From positions 7,749,001 to 7,813,000 of the forward strand of contig JAXDDX010000011.1 in the NCBI GenBank assembly GCA_034670405.1: a DNA stretch of 64,000 bases, written 5' to 3'. The first letter of the stretch is position 1, and every line of letters begins with the position of its first letter. Both the position numbers and the translations under genes were made by a program. The notes beneath the pieces are model-generated. The model had not been told where the DNA came from. It did not search any database and was given only the letters and a program-made list of their open reading frames with translations. This document shows positions 54,894 through 64,000 of this stretch, in pieces. Origin of the DNA: Hoplostethus atlanticus (taxonomy: Eukaryota; Chordata; Actinopteri; Trachichthyiformes; Trachichthyidae).

Positions 54894-54988
54894 CGTAATC
54901 TTTGGGCAGCATTGTCTGACTCTGCCAGCTCTGTGGAGTTGCGTGCGGGATCTGCCAAATACACCATGCTTTCAGCTGTATTGATGTA
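54894..54988 (-). CDS. Ulp1-like protease exon A with catalytic-aspartate region
   Basis: A good acceptor (GTGTTTCCTGTGGTTACAG|TAC) and a TTACG|GTACTT donor bound 95 nt. It encodes YINTAESMVYLADPARNSTE and then LAESDNAAQRLR, joining to exon B in phase 2. VYLADP corresponds to the strand with the catalytic aspartate in C48 proteases (typically ..YLDS/DP.). The exon with the catalytic histidine should lie further right, but a hAT element begins about 100 bp away and nothing convincing was found. Confidence 0.6.
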
Positions 54989-55094
54989 CTGTAACCACAG
55001 GAAACACAATAAATATTAATCAAAAATTATTCACAACATCCAGAAAAAAAATCAAAGGCAATCATGATAAATATAAATATAGGCACTACTAACC

Positions 55095-55978
55095 CAGGGT
55101 CCCCGCGGCTCCTTAAAAAGTCTTAAAAGGTCTTAAAATAAAATAATGGAAATTAAGGTCATAAATTGTCTTAAATTTACCTTAAATTTGCTGTAGGTAT
55201 TACATTTGCAAAGGGTGCGTTTAAGGCTGATGGAAAAATTGTCGCGCACAGTAACCTACCGTAAAAATGTCCAATAGCGTGTGTATTTGTGTAAATAACA
55301 TCGTATTAGACAATGAGAAACTCCGCCATTAATAGAATGTTTACCTTACGTTGGCGTCTGGCTGCGTGTCATCAAAGAGGATCAAGGTTGCCAGCTAACA
55401 AGCTAAGGTATGAGCCAAGATGGGGAAATGCAAGTTTAATGACAAATAGTTAGAGGAAGATACGTTTCGGAGGTGGTTGGTACAGGCAGGAGACCGCCAC
55501 AAAGCAAGGTGCAATTTATGCCGAAAGATTTTCACGTTAGGGACCTGTCTGTTTACCTGTTGAGTTCTTGAAAAGTAATGATTCATAGTTGCAATTCATG
55601 TAATTATGTGATTATTGGGCATGTTATGCCTAATATCCACTGTTCCATATTATCCAACAGGTACGATGAAGAAGACAAATTACATTTAGGGCTATTCATG
55701 AATAAGGGTAATTCCATAGTTGCATGATCATAATGTCTATATACAGTTTCCCTAAATAGCCACATTTAAAAAAAAAAAAAAACATTTAGCAATATGGATT
55801 GTTATTATTCATGTAACTGTGTATTACTTTTCAGAATGCTAGGGCTCAATAAATTGTCTCGCTTTTCTATGAAAGAAATCGTTCCAAAATGTCTTGGGTC
55901 TTAAATTATATGTATTGAGGTCTTAAAAAGGTCTTAAAAAGCATTTAATTTGATTTTTAAAATGGTGCAGAGACCCTG
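55095..55978 (+). mobile_element. hAT transposon relic with 8-bp target duplication
   Basis: Starts CAGGGTCCCCGCGG and ends CAGAGACCCTG, with TACTAACC at 55087-55094 and exactly repeated at 55979-55986. Both arms carry repeated TCTTAAAAAGTC/GGTCTTAAAA words. A BED-finger remnant near the middle shows it derived from a coding hAT element. Length 884 bp; inactive. Confidence 0.9.
55420..55551 (+). pseudogene. hAT transposase BED-type zinc finger remnant
   Basis: The frame reads MGKCKFNDK, one stop, LEEDTFRRWLVQAGDRHKAR, then CNLCRKIFTLGT. The opening (KCKF.....W) and C..C pair match the N-terminal BED-type finger of a hAT transposase subgroup. The catalytic region is absent. Confidence 0.65.
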
Positions 55979-55986
55979 TACTAACC

Positions 55987-57179
55987 AGAAACTTCCAGTG
56001 CACATTTTGTACATTGACAAATGTCAAAAGTTGTCAAAGTTTATCTGTAACACATCCAAAAATGAACAACTTGATAAAAACAAAAAGACAGTTTTTGTAA
56101 AAAGCCTATAGTTAAAAGATCTTTCTCTATTATATTGCATTTGGATTTGCTTCATCATACTATACACACAGTCAAACATAGTTTCATCAGTTAACATGTA
56201 AACACTTATCAAACTGTTAAGGTCCGTACCTCTCCCGACAGAAAAATAGCTTACTTTAGACAAACTGTGCCTCCTGACCTCTTCTCTCCCCCAGAGAGGA
56301 TCACACCAGCCGTATAGTGATTTAGAATATAAATCCTACTCCCCAAATTCAGTAGATTGGCAATGACATGAAAGAGGCACTCCATGACCTTAAGAGATTG
56401 TTGACATGCAGACAGTGTATTAAAACTAATAAATTAATTTTCATTTATTAAAATTATAAACTAACTATAAACACCCGATGTGTCTACGGTAACCAGCTCG
56501 GTATTTCAATGGAGAAAGTCGGACTCATAATAGTCACACCAACTCTTACGCTTGTCACCTAGGAGAGAGAAGTATAGCAACACGTCACCAGCTAAACCTC
56601 TGACCAAACTGTCGTCCCTTCCCCAAGCTATCACTGTGAATAAAATTGCATTAATTGATCTGCAAGGTTAAATAAAGATTAGAATATATGCTGTGTGAAC
56701 ATACAAAGTTATAAAAATATCAACATATATGCAACATATAACATGATAATGGCAATATGAAGAAAAGTATATGTGAATTGTAAAAATAGATTTCAATATG
56801 TCCAGTTTACAGATGTAGATAACATGTATAAACTGTGCAGATTTGCATGTATATGTATGCAGGATATATTACTACCTTCTCACCTGTGTTATTCAGTGTG
56901 AAGCAGGGTATTTCTGAATAAGAGCACCCTAAAACTCAGCTGATTTCACACATTAGTAGTAGTAGTAGCAAGATAAGTGCACTTCCCTTTATAACAGGGA
57001 GCAACCCAGGTAACACAGGTGTATCCATGTATGTGTAATCTATGTGTTATTCGATGAAATGCATTCATTCAACATTCATTCCAGTGCTACATACGTCTTA
57101 TTCATGTTAAACCAAATGATGCATTTTATTAGTTTTCACTGCACACACTTGCTTTCCTACCATCAGTGTATTGTTTTTG
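55987..57179. other. Mostly unannotated; one weak exon candidate
   Basis: Apart from the candidate at 56255-56335, only short (TAG)n (56955-56968) and (AAT)n (57198-57217) runs were noted. AT-rich words at 56690-56780 resemble LINE 3' non-coding sequence. Confidence 0.4.
56255..56335 (-). CDS. Weak exon candidate, 27 codons
   Basis: On the minus strand GGAGTAG|GATTTA and TCTAAA|GTAAGC bound an open 81-nt frame DLYSKSLYGWCDPLWGREEV then RRHSLSK. The donor is good and the acceptor poor. It lies on the strand of the protease/PHD gene and could be an upstream exon, but no family match was recognised. Confidence 0.22.
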
Positions 57180-58740
57180 CTTTATTTAATAACAGTAACA
57201 ATAATAATAATAATAATGATAGTAATTACAACAACAAATACAACAAATATTTAAGTTAATTAATAAGTACACATTATAATAATAATAGAGGGAAAGAGAG
57301 TCAGAAGAGAAAGAACTGTGTGTACTGTATATTTATTTGTGTGTGATTCTTGTGTATGTGTGTCAGATTAAAAATGTGTAGGGATCACGGTGTAAGAGTA
57401 ATGGCAGCAATGTGTGTGTGAATGACAGTATGCAGTTTATTGTGGGTGGTGGACAGGCAAAAAGAGGTGTGATGAGTGAAATCGGTGTGGTAATTAGGAA
57501 ATTAGAGTATTGATGAATGGATTCAAGGTTATGTCAAAATCAGCAGTTTGGTTTTTGATGAAGGCAGATCATTTTTCCATTGATGTGTATTCGATTAGTA
57601 GATTTTTCCAAAGTGTAGTATTGATTGTGTTCCTTGATTTCCAGTTCATGAGGATAGTTTTCTTGGCGATGGTTAGGGCTATGGAGAGTATTCTACTGGA
57701 TGTGTTGTTTAAGTTGATGATGTCTCCTAGTAAGCAGAGTGAAGGGGATAGTGGGATGTGACAGCCCAGAAGAAGAGAGAGGTTGTCAGTGATGTCCCGC
57801 CAGAATTGTTTAATGGGTGTGCAGTCCCATGTGACATGCATGTAGCTGTCTGTGGTGTTTTGTGTGCAGTGTGGCCAAGTTTTGGAGTCTATAAAACCCA
57901 TTTTAAACATCCTTTTTCCCGTGTAGCGTACTCTATGAATGATCTTGTATTGTATAAGTTGCATGTTTGTGTTGGTGGACATAGAGAAGATGTTTTTGCA
58001 GATTTGGGTCCAGAAGTCATCACTAGGGATGAGCTGTAGGTCTTGTTCCCATGGATATTGTTAGGTCGGACGTGGAAATTATCTTATAGATTTGGGATTT
58101 GGGATAGGTTGGGGGATTTCGTGTACTAACCATTTTTTGTTGGGCACTGTGAAGCCCTTAGAGACAAATAAATGTGATTTGATTTGATAGAAGTTTTTTT
58201 GGTAGTGATATTGAGGTTTGATGTTAATGGGGGAAGATCTAAGTTACATGTTAATTTTGGTCTGAATAGATGATTTGATCTGGAGAAATTCTAAAAAGTG
58301 ATTCTCTCCAATGTCATACTTCTGGACCAAATGAGGGAATGAGACCAGAGTGTTATTATGGAAGATGTGTTTGAGGTGCGTGATACCTTTTACCAATCCA
58401 TGATCAAAAGTTTAGTGGTTTTCTGTTCATTAAGAAGTCAGGATTGTTCCAGATGGGAGTGTTTTTGGTAGGTGAGATTGTGGTGTTACTTATTTTATGA
58501 AATTTCCACCAGGCTGTCAGGGTTGTAGCTATGGTATTGTTATTGAAACAAGGATGGTGTGTGATGGAGCGGCTTATGAATGGTAAATCTGAAATATGTA
58601 TTTCTTTGCATAATGTTTGTTCTATATCTGTCCAGGAGTTGTTGGATTGATTGGGATTAGTCCATTTGTGAATGTATTGTAGTTGGTGGGCAATTAAGAG
58701 AGGCGGTGCATTCAGGCTCCCTCTGGCACGATAATCTTAG
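57180..58740 (-). mobile_element. L1-type LINE 3' fragment, antisense
   Basis: The minus-strand frame at 57982-57569 reads MQLIQYKIIHRVRYTGKRMF, SYMHVTWDCTPIKQFWRDIT, PLSPSLCLLGDI and AKKTILMNWKSRN, the C-terminal part of L1 ORF2. Further upstream on that strand (58738-58270) come ARGSLNAPPLLIAHQLQYIH and SNNSWTDIEQTL. The 3'UTR extends to about 57280. A short retroposon tail (GTGAAGCCCTTAGAGAC with AAATGTGATTTGATTTG) is inserted at about 58100-58190. This copy is a different L1 lineage from the one at 38752. Confidence 0.8.
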
Positions 58741-58843
58741 TAATATCTTCTAGTGTGTGATTCACCATTATTTTCAGATCTTGTAGTCTGTGCGTGTTTG
58801 AGATTAGAGAGAAGAACATCTGTGAAGATTCTCCTCATGTGCG

Positions 58844-59468
58844 TGATGCAACCCGATTTCAAAATCGGTTAGGATTTTAAAACCTGTGGTGTGAGCCCAG
58901 CCTTACTGTCTCTCTCTCTCTGGTGCTCTCTCTCTCCTCTACCTGTTTTCATGTCTAGGGGCGGAGCAGAGCACCTGAAGCCAATCAAGCCTGACTATAA
59001 AAGGGGACCTGAGGAGCTAACTCTCTCTCTCTCTCTCGTGTGACAGCCTGAAGCACAGTTTTGGGGATTTTTGCCTTTGTTTTCCCCCCCCAATTGTTCT
59101 CCCCCCCAGCATGTTTCTGATGTGTTGGGTTTTGTTATGTTAGTTTGTTATCTTAGTTTGGGATGGAGCTCACTGGTGGTCTAGTTATCGGGTTTTTGTT
59201 TTGGTTCAGTTTAGTTACATTCTCTTTTGGTAGTTTAGGGACAAGAGCTGGGTTCGCACGGCCCATTGCGCGGTTGGCCCAGTACCTTCCCCATTTTTGG
59301 TTCTCTTTGGCTGGGATCTCCAACCCCTTTTGGTTGTGTTCTTTTGCACTTTAGTTATGGTTTTCTTTTCTAAATAAAAACCTGTTTTTTGGGAACAGTA
59401 ATCTCTTGGCGTCCTTTATATGTTTCAGTCTCCAGTTGAGCCTTTAATTATCTAGGGAGGCCGTAACA
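58844..59468 (+). mobile_element. Solo LTR with 5-bp target duplication
   Basis: The element starts TGATGCAACCCG and ends CCGTAACA; GTGCG stands on both sides (58839-58843 and 59469-59473). Inside, in the order expected for an LTR, are CT-rich tracts, a TATA box (CTATAAAAGGGG at about 58994), and an AATAAAAACC signal (about 59380). At 625 bp with no internal region left it is a single-LTR fossil, probably of a Gypsy-type element. It looks complete as an LTR. Confidence 0.8.
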
Positions 59469-59473
59469 GTGCG

Positions 59474-59860
59474 TTTCTGGCAAACAGCAAACATCATGCA
59501 TCATCATTTCAATCACTAAAACACATAGACACGGTGATGGTGGAACTATTGTCTGAGAACTCATGTTAACTGAGAACTCAATAAAGTACACCTTTGAGCC
59601 ATTTTAAGGCATACAGTTATTTAATGACAACAATATGTGATTTCTTGTCATTTGACTATTGTACTATTCAAGGAACTATCCTGGAATTCAGAATAAATAG
59701 GATCGCTACATCTATTGCCAGGATACTATGACTAAACTACTTAGTATTGGTTGCTAAGAATGCTACTTATGTAGGACCTTAAGCATATTCTACTGTTGCA
59801 CTCATTGCAAGTCACTTTGCACAACATCATGTTCTTGAAAATGAAGTACAGAGACATCTA
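59474..59860. other. No gene seen
   Basis: No feature recognised between the solo LTR and the Tc1 relic. Confidence 0.45.
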
Positions 59861-59869
59861 ATTAAACCA

Positions 59870-60345
59870 TCTGAGTTAATACTTTGTAGAAGTTAAGCTT
59901 CTTGGATATGTCTGAATCAGCTTGGCACATCCTGATAATGGGATTTTGTCCCAGTATTCTTTGCAGATTTCCTTAAACTCGGTCAAATTGGATCGGGAGC
60001 ATTTGAACAGGTAGCTTCAAGTCATTCCGCAGATTTTTCAAGTTTGGGCTTTGTTGGGCCAGGCAAGGACTTTCACATTCCTGTTCTGAAGCCATTCCAG
60101 TATTGATTTGACTTATTTGGCTGTTGTCCTGTTGCAAAGTAAATTGTTGCCCCAATTTAAGATCTTTTGCACTCTGACAATCAGACTATCATTGTTCCCT
60201 CTGTCCTTACAAGTCTCCCAGTCCCTGACACTGAAAAATGTGCTGCCACCATGTGCTGCTGTGGTCGGTTTCTACCAGATGTAGTGTTTTGAATTCACCA
60301 GACCTCAGAATCTTTTTCCTCATACTTCCAGAGTCTTTTATGTGC
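59870..60345 (-). mobile_element. Tc1/mariner relic, antisense
   Basis: Plus-strand words (TTCTTTGCAGATTTCC, GGCTGTTGTCCTGTTGCAAA, AAGTCTCCCAGTCCCTG, GCTGCCACCATGTGCTGC) are those of a very common fish Tc1-type repeat read backwards. On the minus strand the frame 60155-59973 gives GQQFTLQQDNSQ, the region of the second catalytic aspartate, then LAQQSPNLKNLRNDLKLPVQ, a decayed form of the SQSPDLNPIENLW box in which the aspartate is now asparagine. Inactive. Confidence 0.7.
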
Positions 60346-60590
60346 TCTTGTTTATTAGCTTCACTTATTTGACTCATTTGTTTAAATAAAAAGTAGGTAG
60401 CTAACTTATTGCACTTTTACCTTAGCACTGGTTATGCTCTTAGATGCTTGTTTAGGAAGGAAATGCACTTACGATTTCTGGTGACTAGTTCTTTTGCCTA
60501 CCTATGTTGACTGCACTTATTGTAAGTTGCTTTGGATAAAGCGTCTGCTAAATTACTGTAATGTAATGTTAATATGCTAATGTTAATTTA
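60346..60590 (+). mobile_element. Dispersed retroposon, same family as 53771
   Basis: TTATTGCACTTTTACCTTAG, TAAGTTGCTTTGGATAAAGC and GTCTGCTAAATTACTGTAAT followed by ATGTA-type tail units match 53771-54110 in reverse. The 3' end is typical of L2-type LINEs and the SINEs that copy it. Confidence 0.72.
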
Positions 60591-61454
60591 CTAATGTAAT
60601 GTAATGTTGATATTCTAGCTAACTTCTACTAGATATTAGTTATGTGTGTAAAACAGCTTCGTTAACAATAGGGCACTGGTAGCATTGTTGACATTAAAAT
60701 CAGTTGCTTTACTAAATTAGCCTGCTGGCTAGTTATTTAGCTAACAAAACCTTAAACAAGCTGTTTGTGGAGGTTAACTGACTCTTCTCATCTTCTCGTT
60801 CTCAAATATTCAAACGGAATGTGACTACTGCCCCTCATGGAATCTATGTCCGGGCTAATCTTTCCAGTGTGTACTGGGCCAGAAAAATGAATGGTTTTTC
60901 ATCAGACAACAACAGAGTACGCAGCCTGAAGCAGAAGAAAATGTCGACCCCACACAAACCACTGCATCAACAACATTTTATTCTGGTGACAAGAGAGAGT
61001 GCCTTGGAAGTGTTTCAATTTACAATCATGATTATGACTTCCACACCCAGGCAACGTTAATCCTCAGATTCATTCAATAAGTATCTATCTTTTAAGGCTT
61101 TTTGTTCTGTCTTTTGCTGATAGATGGAATTATCTAATGCTTTCCTAAATTTGAGGAAGTGATAAAACAGTGAAGCCCTGTGTGGACTGCGTCAACGCTC
61201 CTGGTTGAGATTAGATCAATGTTGTTTGTCCCCATAACACCATATTACGAAATGCAATGAGACTGTATGTCCAACGTTCATGTAATATTGCAATACTACA
61301 CATATTGAGTAAGTGAACCGAAAGAGGACTAGCACAAACCCAAAGATTGGTGGAACGGAGGTGGAAACCACCAAACTAAAAATGCAAGAGCTGCCTACTT
61401 TGATAATTTGATCACAGGTAACCAACATAATCCATGATTCCTCTTTAACAATTG
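60591..61454. other. No gene seen
   Basis: Unique AT-rich sequence. The plus-strand frame at 60821-61060 matches no known family. Confidence 0.4.
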
Positions 61455-61766
61455 ACAGACTCGTAAATCCAGCCCCCACTATTGTTCCTGTCTTTTCCAA
61501 CGATGAAACCAAATTATTGGTTTTTTATTGACATGGTCATTGGAATTAGATCTATGATTTCACCTTGCTCTAACCCTATGGTGGACTTTCCTGCTGGTCC
61601 TGTCTTGCTGAGTCAGTTTTGTCACATCTCCATTCAGGATGTAATTGACACTGTATCCAACATGCCATTGTCATCCAGTCCCCTAGACTTTTTACCCCCA
61701 ACCCTATTTAAAGAGGTCTTCGTTGCCATTGTTCCCACTTTACTCTCTATTCTACTCTATGATTAA

Positions 61767-62197
61767 CTCCCGGAATTCCGGTATTTTTAAACCTGGGCTC
61801 TATGTGTACAAATTCATCATTTATACCGCAAAATAGGTACAAAAAGTTTTGGAATTGCTCCGGTAGATCGCCTCAGTTGGCAGACGCGAAATCGGCTGCT
61901 ATGGCTGCAATGTAATCTGTTGGGGCAAGTGCGCCGATCAAAGTACGTCCACTAAAAGTGCTTGTTTTTGCCGCTGACAGGCTCAGATTGTTATTCCTGT
62001 GTCTGACAACTGTCTGACAAAATTACGGAAAGGGTCGCTACAGAGATATGCCTTTTTTTAACCAACAACTCACCTCATCTTTCAGATTTCAGAGCGAGAC
62101 TTCTCCTTGAGCCAGACTTCTGTTTCTGGTTATTTTGCGCTATAAATGATGAATTTGTACACATAGAGCCCAGGTTTAAAAATACTGTAATTCCCCT
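61767..62197. mobile_element. Palindromic MITE with TTAA target duplication
   Basis: GGTATTTTTAAACCTGGGCT and CTATGTGTACAAATTCATCA on the left recur inverted on the right over about 75 bp. TTAA stands at 61763-61766 and 62198-62201. A TTAA target is characteristic of piggyBac-type elements. It is 431 bp, non-coding, and inserted into the LINE. Confidence 0.82.
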
Positions 62198-62636
62198 TTA
62201 ACAGATTTATTTTAGATTATTTTAAATTTGCCAGTATTTAGCCCTCGATTGGTTTGCTTCTTATTTATCAAATAGAAAATGTTCTGTCTCTATTGGAGAT
62301 CATGGGCCCAGTGATCAATTCTGGGGCCTATTATGTACATATATGCTTCCCCTGGCAAATCATTTGTGTCATATCATATGTCATATATATCATTGCTATG
62401 CAGATGATACACAGCTCTACCTCCCTTTGAGGCCTGATGACCTTGATAAATTGTTTATTTTACAAGATTGTCTGCAGTTAAGGCTGGACGTCACAAAGTG
62501 TTCTTCAAAGAAACTCTGAAAAATGAAATTCTGGCCATTGGCCCTGTTCATATAACTAGCAAGGTACAGCTGTGATCCACTGACACCCAATGTCAGGTCC
62601 CTTTCCAAGAATTTTTGTGTTATTTTTTGACCCTGT

Positions 62637-62936
62637 AGCCAACTTGCTACCAGACAGCGACAAAGACAGAGATTTAGGGGCCGGGTTTATTGGGGCAGCA
62701 CAAATAAATATACATACAGTGTTCTCTTGCCCTCCTCTGCTCACTGCGGGTTCAGTCTCTGGTTCCCTGCGACACACACTCCCTGTAACATATATAGACA
62801 ACCACACACACACACACTCAATCCTGATCCGCCGCAGCCGGTGTCGGGGCTGGGCGAACCCGTCTGCCAGCCAGACTCCACCCCTCGCAACCATTCAACG
62901 GCCCAATCACACACCCCAGTCTGCCACAGACCTGTT
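62637..62936. mobile_element. Unclassified ~300-bp insertion in the LINE
   Basis: The LINE frame stops at ...CVIFDP near 62633 and resumes near TTTAAATCAACATGTTAAC at about 62940. The intervening sequence is GC-richer (CCGCAGCCGGTGTCGGGGCT) with a short CA run. CCCTGTA before and ACCTGTTTA after could be a degraded target duplication. No family was recognised. Confidence 0.4.
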
Positions 62937-63604
62937 TACATTTAAATCAACATGTTAACAAACTGCCTCAGTCTTATTTCTTCCAGATGAGGAATATTGC
63001 CAAAATCAGATCTGTTCTGACCTTTCAAGATCTTCGATATTCATGTCGTTGTCTCCTCACGCCGGGACTATTGCAATGTTTTATTTACATGCCTGAGTTG
63101 TTCACCTATGGCCTGGCATCAACTGGTTCAAAATGTTGCAGCAAGGCTTCTGAATAAAACCAATCTTAGGTCTCAAATTACGGCAATTCTGGCTCCCTGT
63201 ATTGGTTACCGGTATTATCTGGTCTGGCATCGTCTTACATGACTAAGTTCCTCTGAACAGGGCTTCTTGGCGGTCCCGAGGGCCAAGCTAAAATCAAAAG
63301 GTGATCATGCCTTGGGTTCTGGACTCTGGAACCGCCTCCCACAAAGCGTCAGATCGGCTAAATCGGTTCTCTGCTTTAAAAAAAACACCTCAAAACCCAT
63401 CTGTGAGATTAGAACAACAAGAGAGTTTTCTCGATTTTGTGCTGATTGTTATGTTTTCTGTTTTTGTAATGTGTTTTTCTTCAAATTTTATACTGCTGTA
63501 TTATTTGTTTGCACTGTAGAGCACTTTAAAATTTCTTCTAGAAAGTGCTATGTGGAAATCATTTTAATTACTTACTTATTTATTAATGAGCATTGTTATA
63601 AAGT

Positions 63605-64000
63605 AGAGGTGCACCGATAGTATCTGTAAGTATCAGATCGGCAAGTACTCGTACTTGGATCAGAAAATTAATCTGTTCCAATACAGATTATCAGAACAGT
63701 TTAATGTCATGCGCTTTGCGCAAGATAAAACTTTACGGCAGGAGGAAAAGGATAATACAATACCAAGGATAATAAAACGTCAAAATCTAGCTACGTTTTG
63801 AAACATAGCAAGGTGGCCAGTCTGATCACAGCACCCTCCTCCACTAGAACAGGGAGAGCGTGAGAGGGGCCTGTCAGCGGGTCCCAAGTCTCACTGCACA
63901 CACACAGACTTCCAGCTCACTGGACAGCCACTGATAAATGTTTATGCATTCATTAATAATGAGGTTTGGTCTTTGTTAATACGTGAAAAGTTGGTATGAC
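63605..64000. mobile_element. Possible hAT-type MITE, cut by the window edge
   Basis: AGAGGTGCACCGATAGTATC and AGTATCAGATCGGCAAGTAC resemble the start of a widespread fish hAT repeat (GGGTGCACCGATACCG...). The right end lies outside the window or was not recognised. Confidence 0.4.

Larger units (their letters stand above)
61455..63590 (+). mobile_element. L2/Rex1-type LINE relic, interrupted twice
   Basis: Plus-strand frames hold DMVIGIRSMISPCSN, ISIQDVIDTVSNMPLSSSPL and DFLPPTLFKEV (linker before the polymerase). After an insertion come CYADDTQLYLPLRPDDLDK (catalytic box) and, after another, MRNIAKIRSVLTFQDLE. The 3' part contains SGLWNRLPQSVRSAKSVLCF and ends AAGTGCTATGTGGAAATCA plus TTACTTACTTATTTA tail units. 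It belongs to the same broad group as the copy at 29480. Several frame changes and a missing polymerase core make it inactive. Confidence 0.8.

Noticed and set aside
56502-56650. Minus-strand exon candidate after CTCTCTCCTAG
   Set aside because: The acceptor is good, but every frame is short or ends in a stop with no donor and no family match.

Overview
The window looks like a teleost fish nuclear genome. It carries dense (CA/TG)n microsatellites and element families typical of ray-finned fish: hAT, Tc1/mariner and PIF/Harbinger DNA transposons, L1/Tx1 and L2/Rex1-type LINEs, a tRNA-type SINE and solo LTRs. The host coding sequence sits in small spliced exons. Most long open frames are microsatellite or repeat translations.

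Host genes. (1) scara5 on the minus strand: a possible 5'UTR exon with a TATA-like promoter (37778-38021), a start-codon exon (33682-33799) and a transmembrane-segment exon (18893-19021). The two coding exons join in phase and match the N-terminus of scavenger receptor class A member 5. The stretch 1-18892 is then probably the next intron, with the remaining exons beyond the left edge. (2) A minus-strand gene between 52718 and 54988: three exons encode the C-terminal part of a Ulp1/C48-type cysteine protease and a final exon encodes a PHD-finger end. Its 5' part and one linking exon were not found.

Layout. 1-18892: probable scara5 intron with microsatellites, a hAT element nested in another hAT-like element (2870-4706) and a local 240-bp duplication. 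19171-24077: a fold-back element whose right arm holds a ~4.1 kb minisatellite with a 1.2-1.3 kb higher-order period. 24299-27970: a minus-strand L2-type LINE with strange homopolymer-rich sequence. 29480-30718: an L2/Rex1-type LINE relic. 35526-36254: a Tc1-like relic. 38735-47779: a full-length L1 with a 17-bp target duplication, interrupted by a Tc1/mariner derivative and a solo LTR. 48284-49828: a PIF/Harbinger relic. 50130-51400: a 187-bp satellite. 52718-55000: the protease/PHD gene with SINE and retroposon insertions in its intron. 55095-55978: a hAT element with a BED-finger remnant. 57180-63590: L1, solo LTR, Tc1 and L2/Rex1 relics, the last split by a TTAA-flanked MITE.

No rRNA, CRISPR, operon or confident tRNA gene was seen. 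Calls rest on reading the sequence and remembered family motifs; no database search was run.
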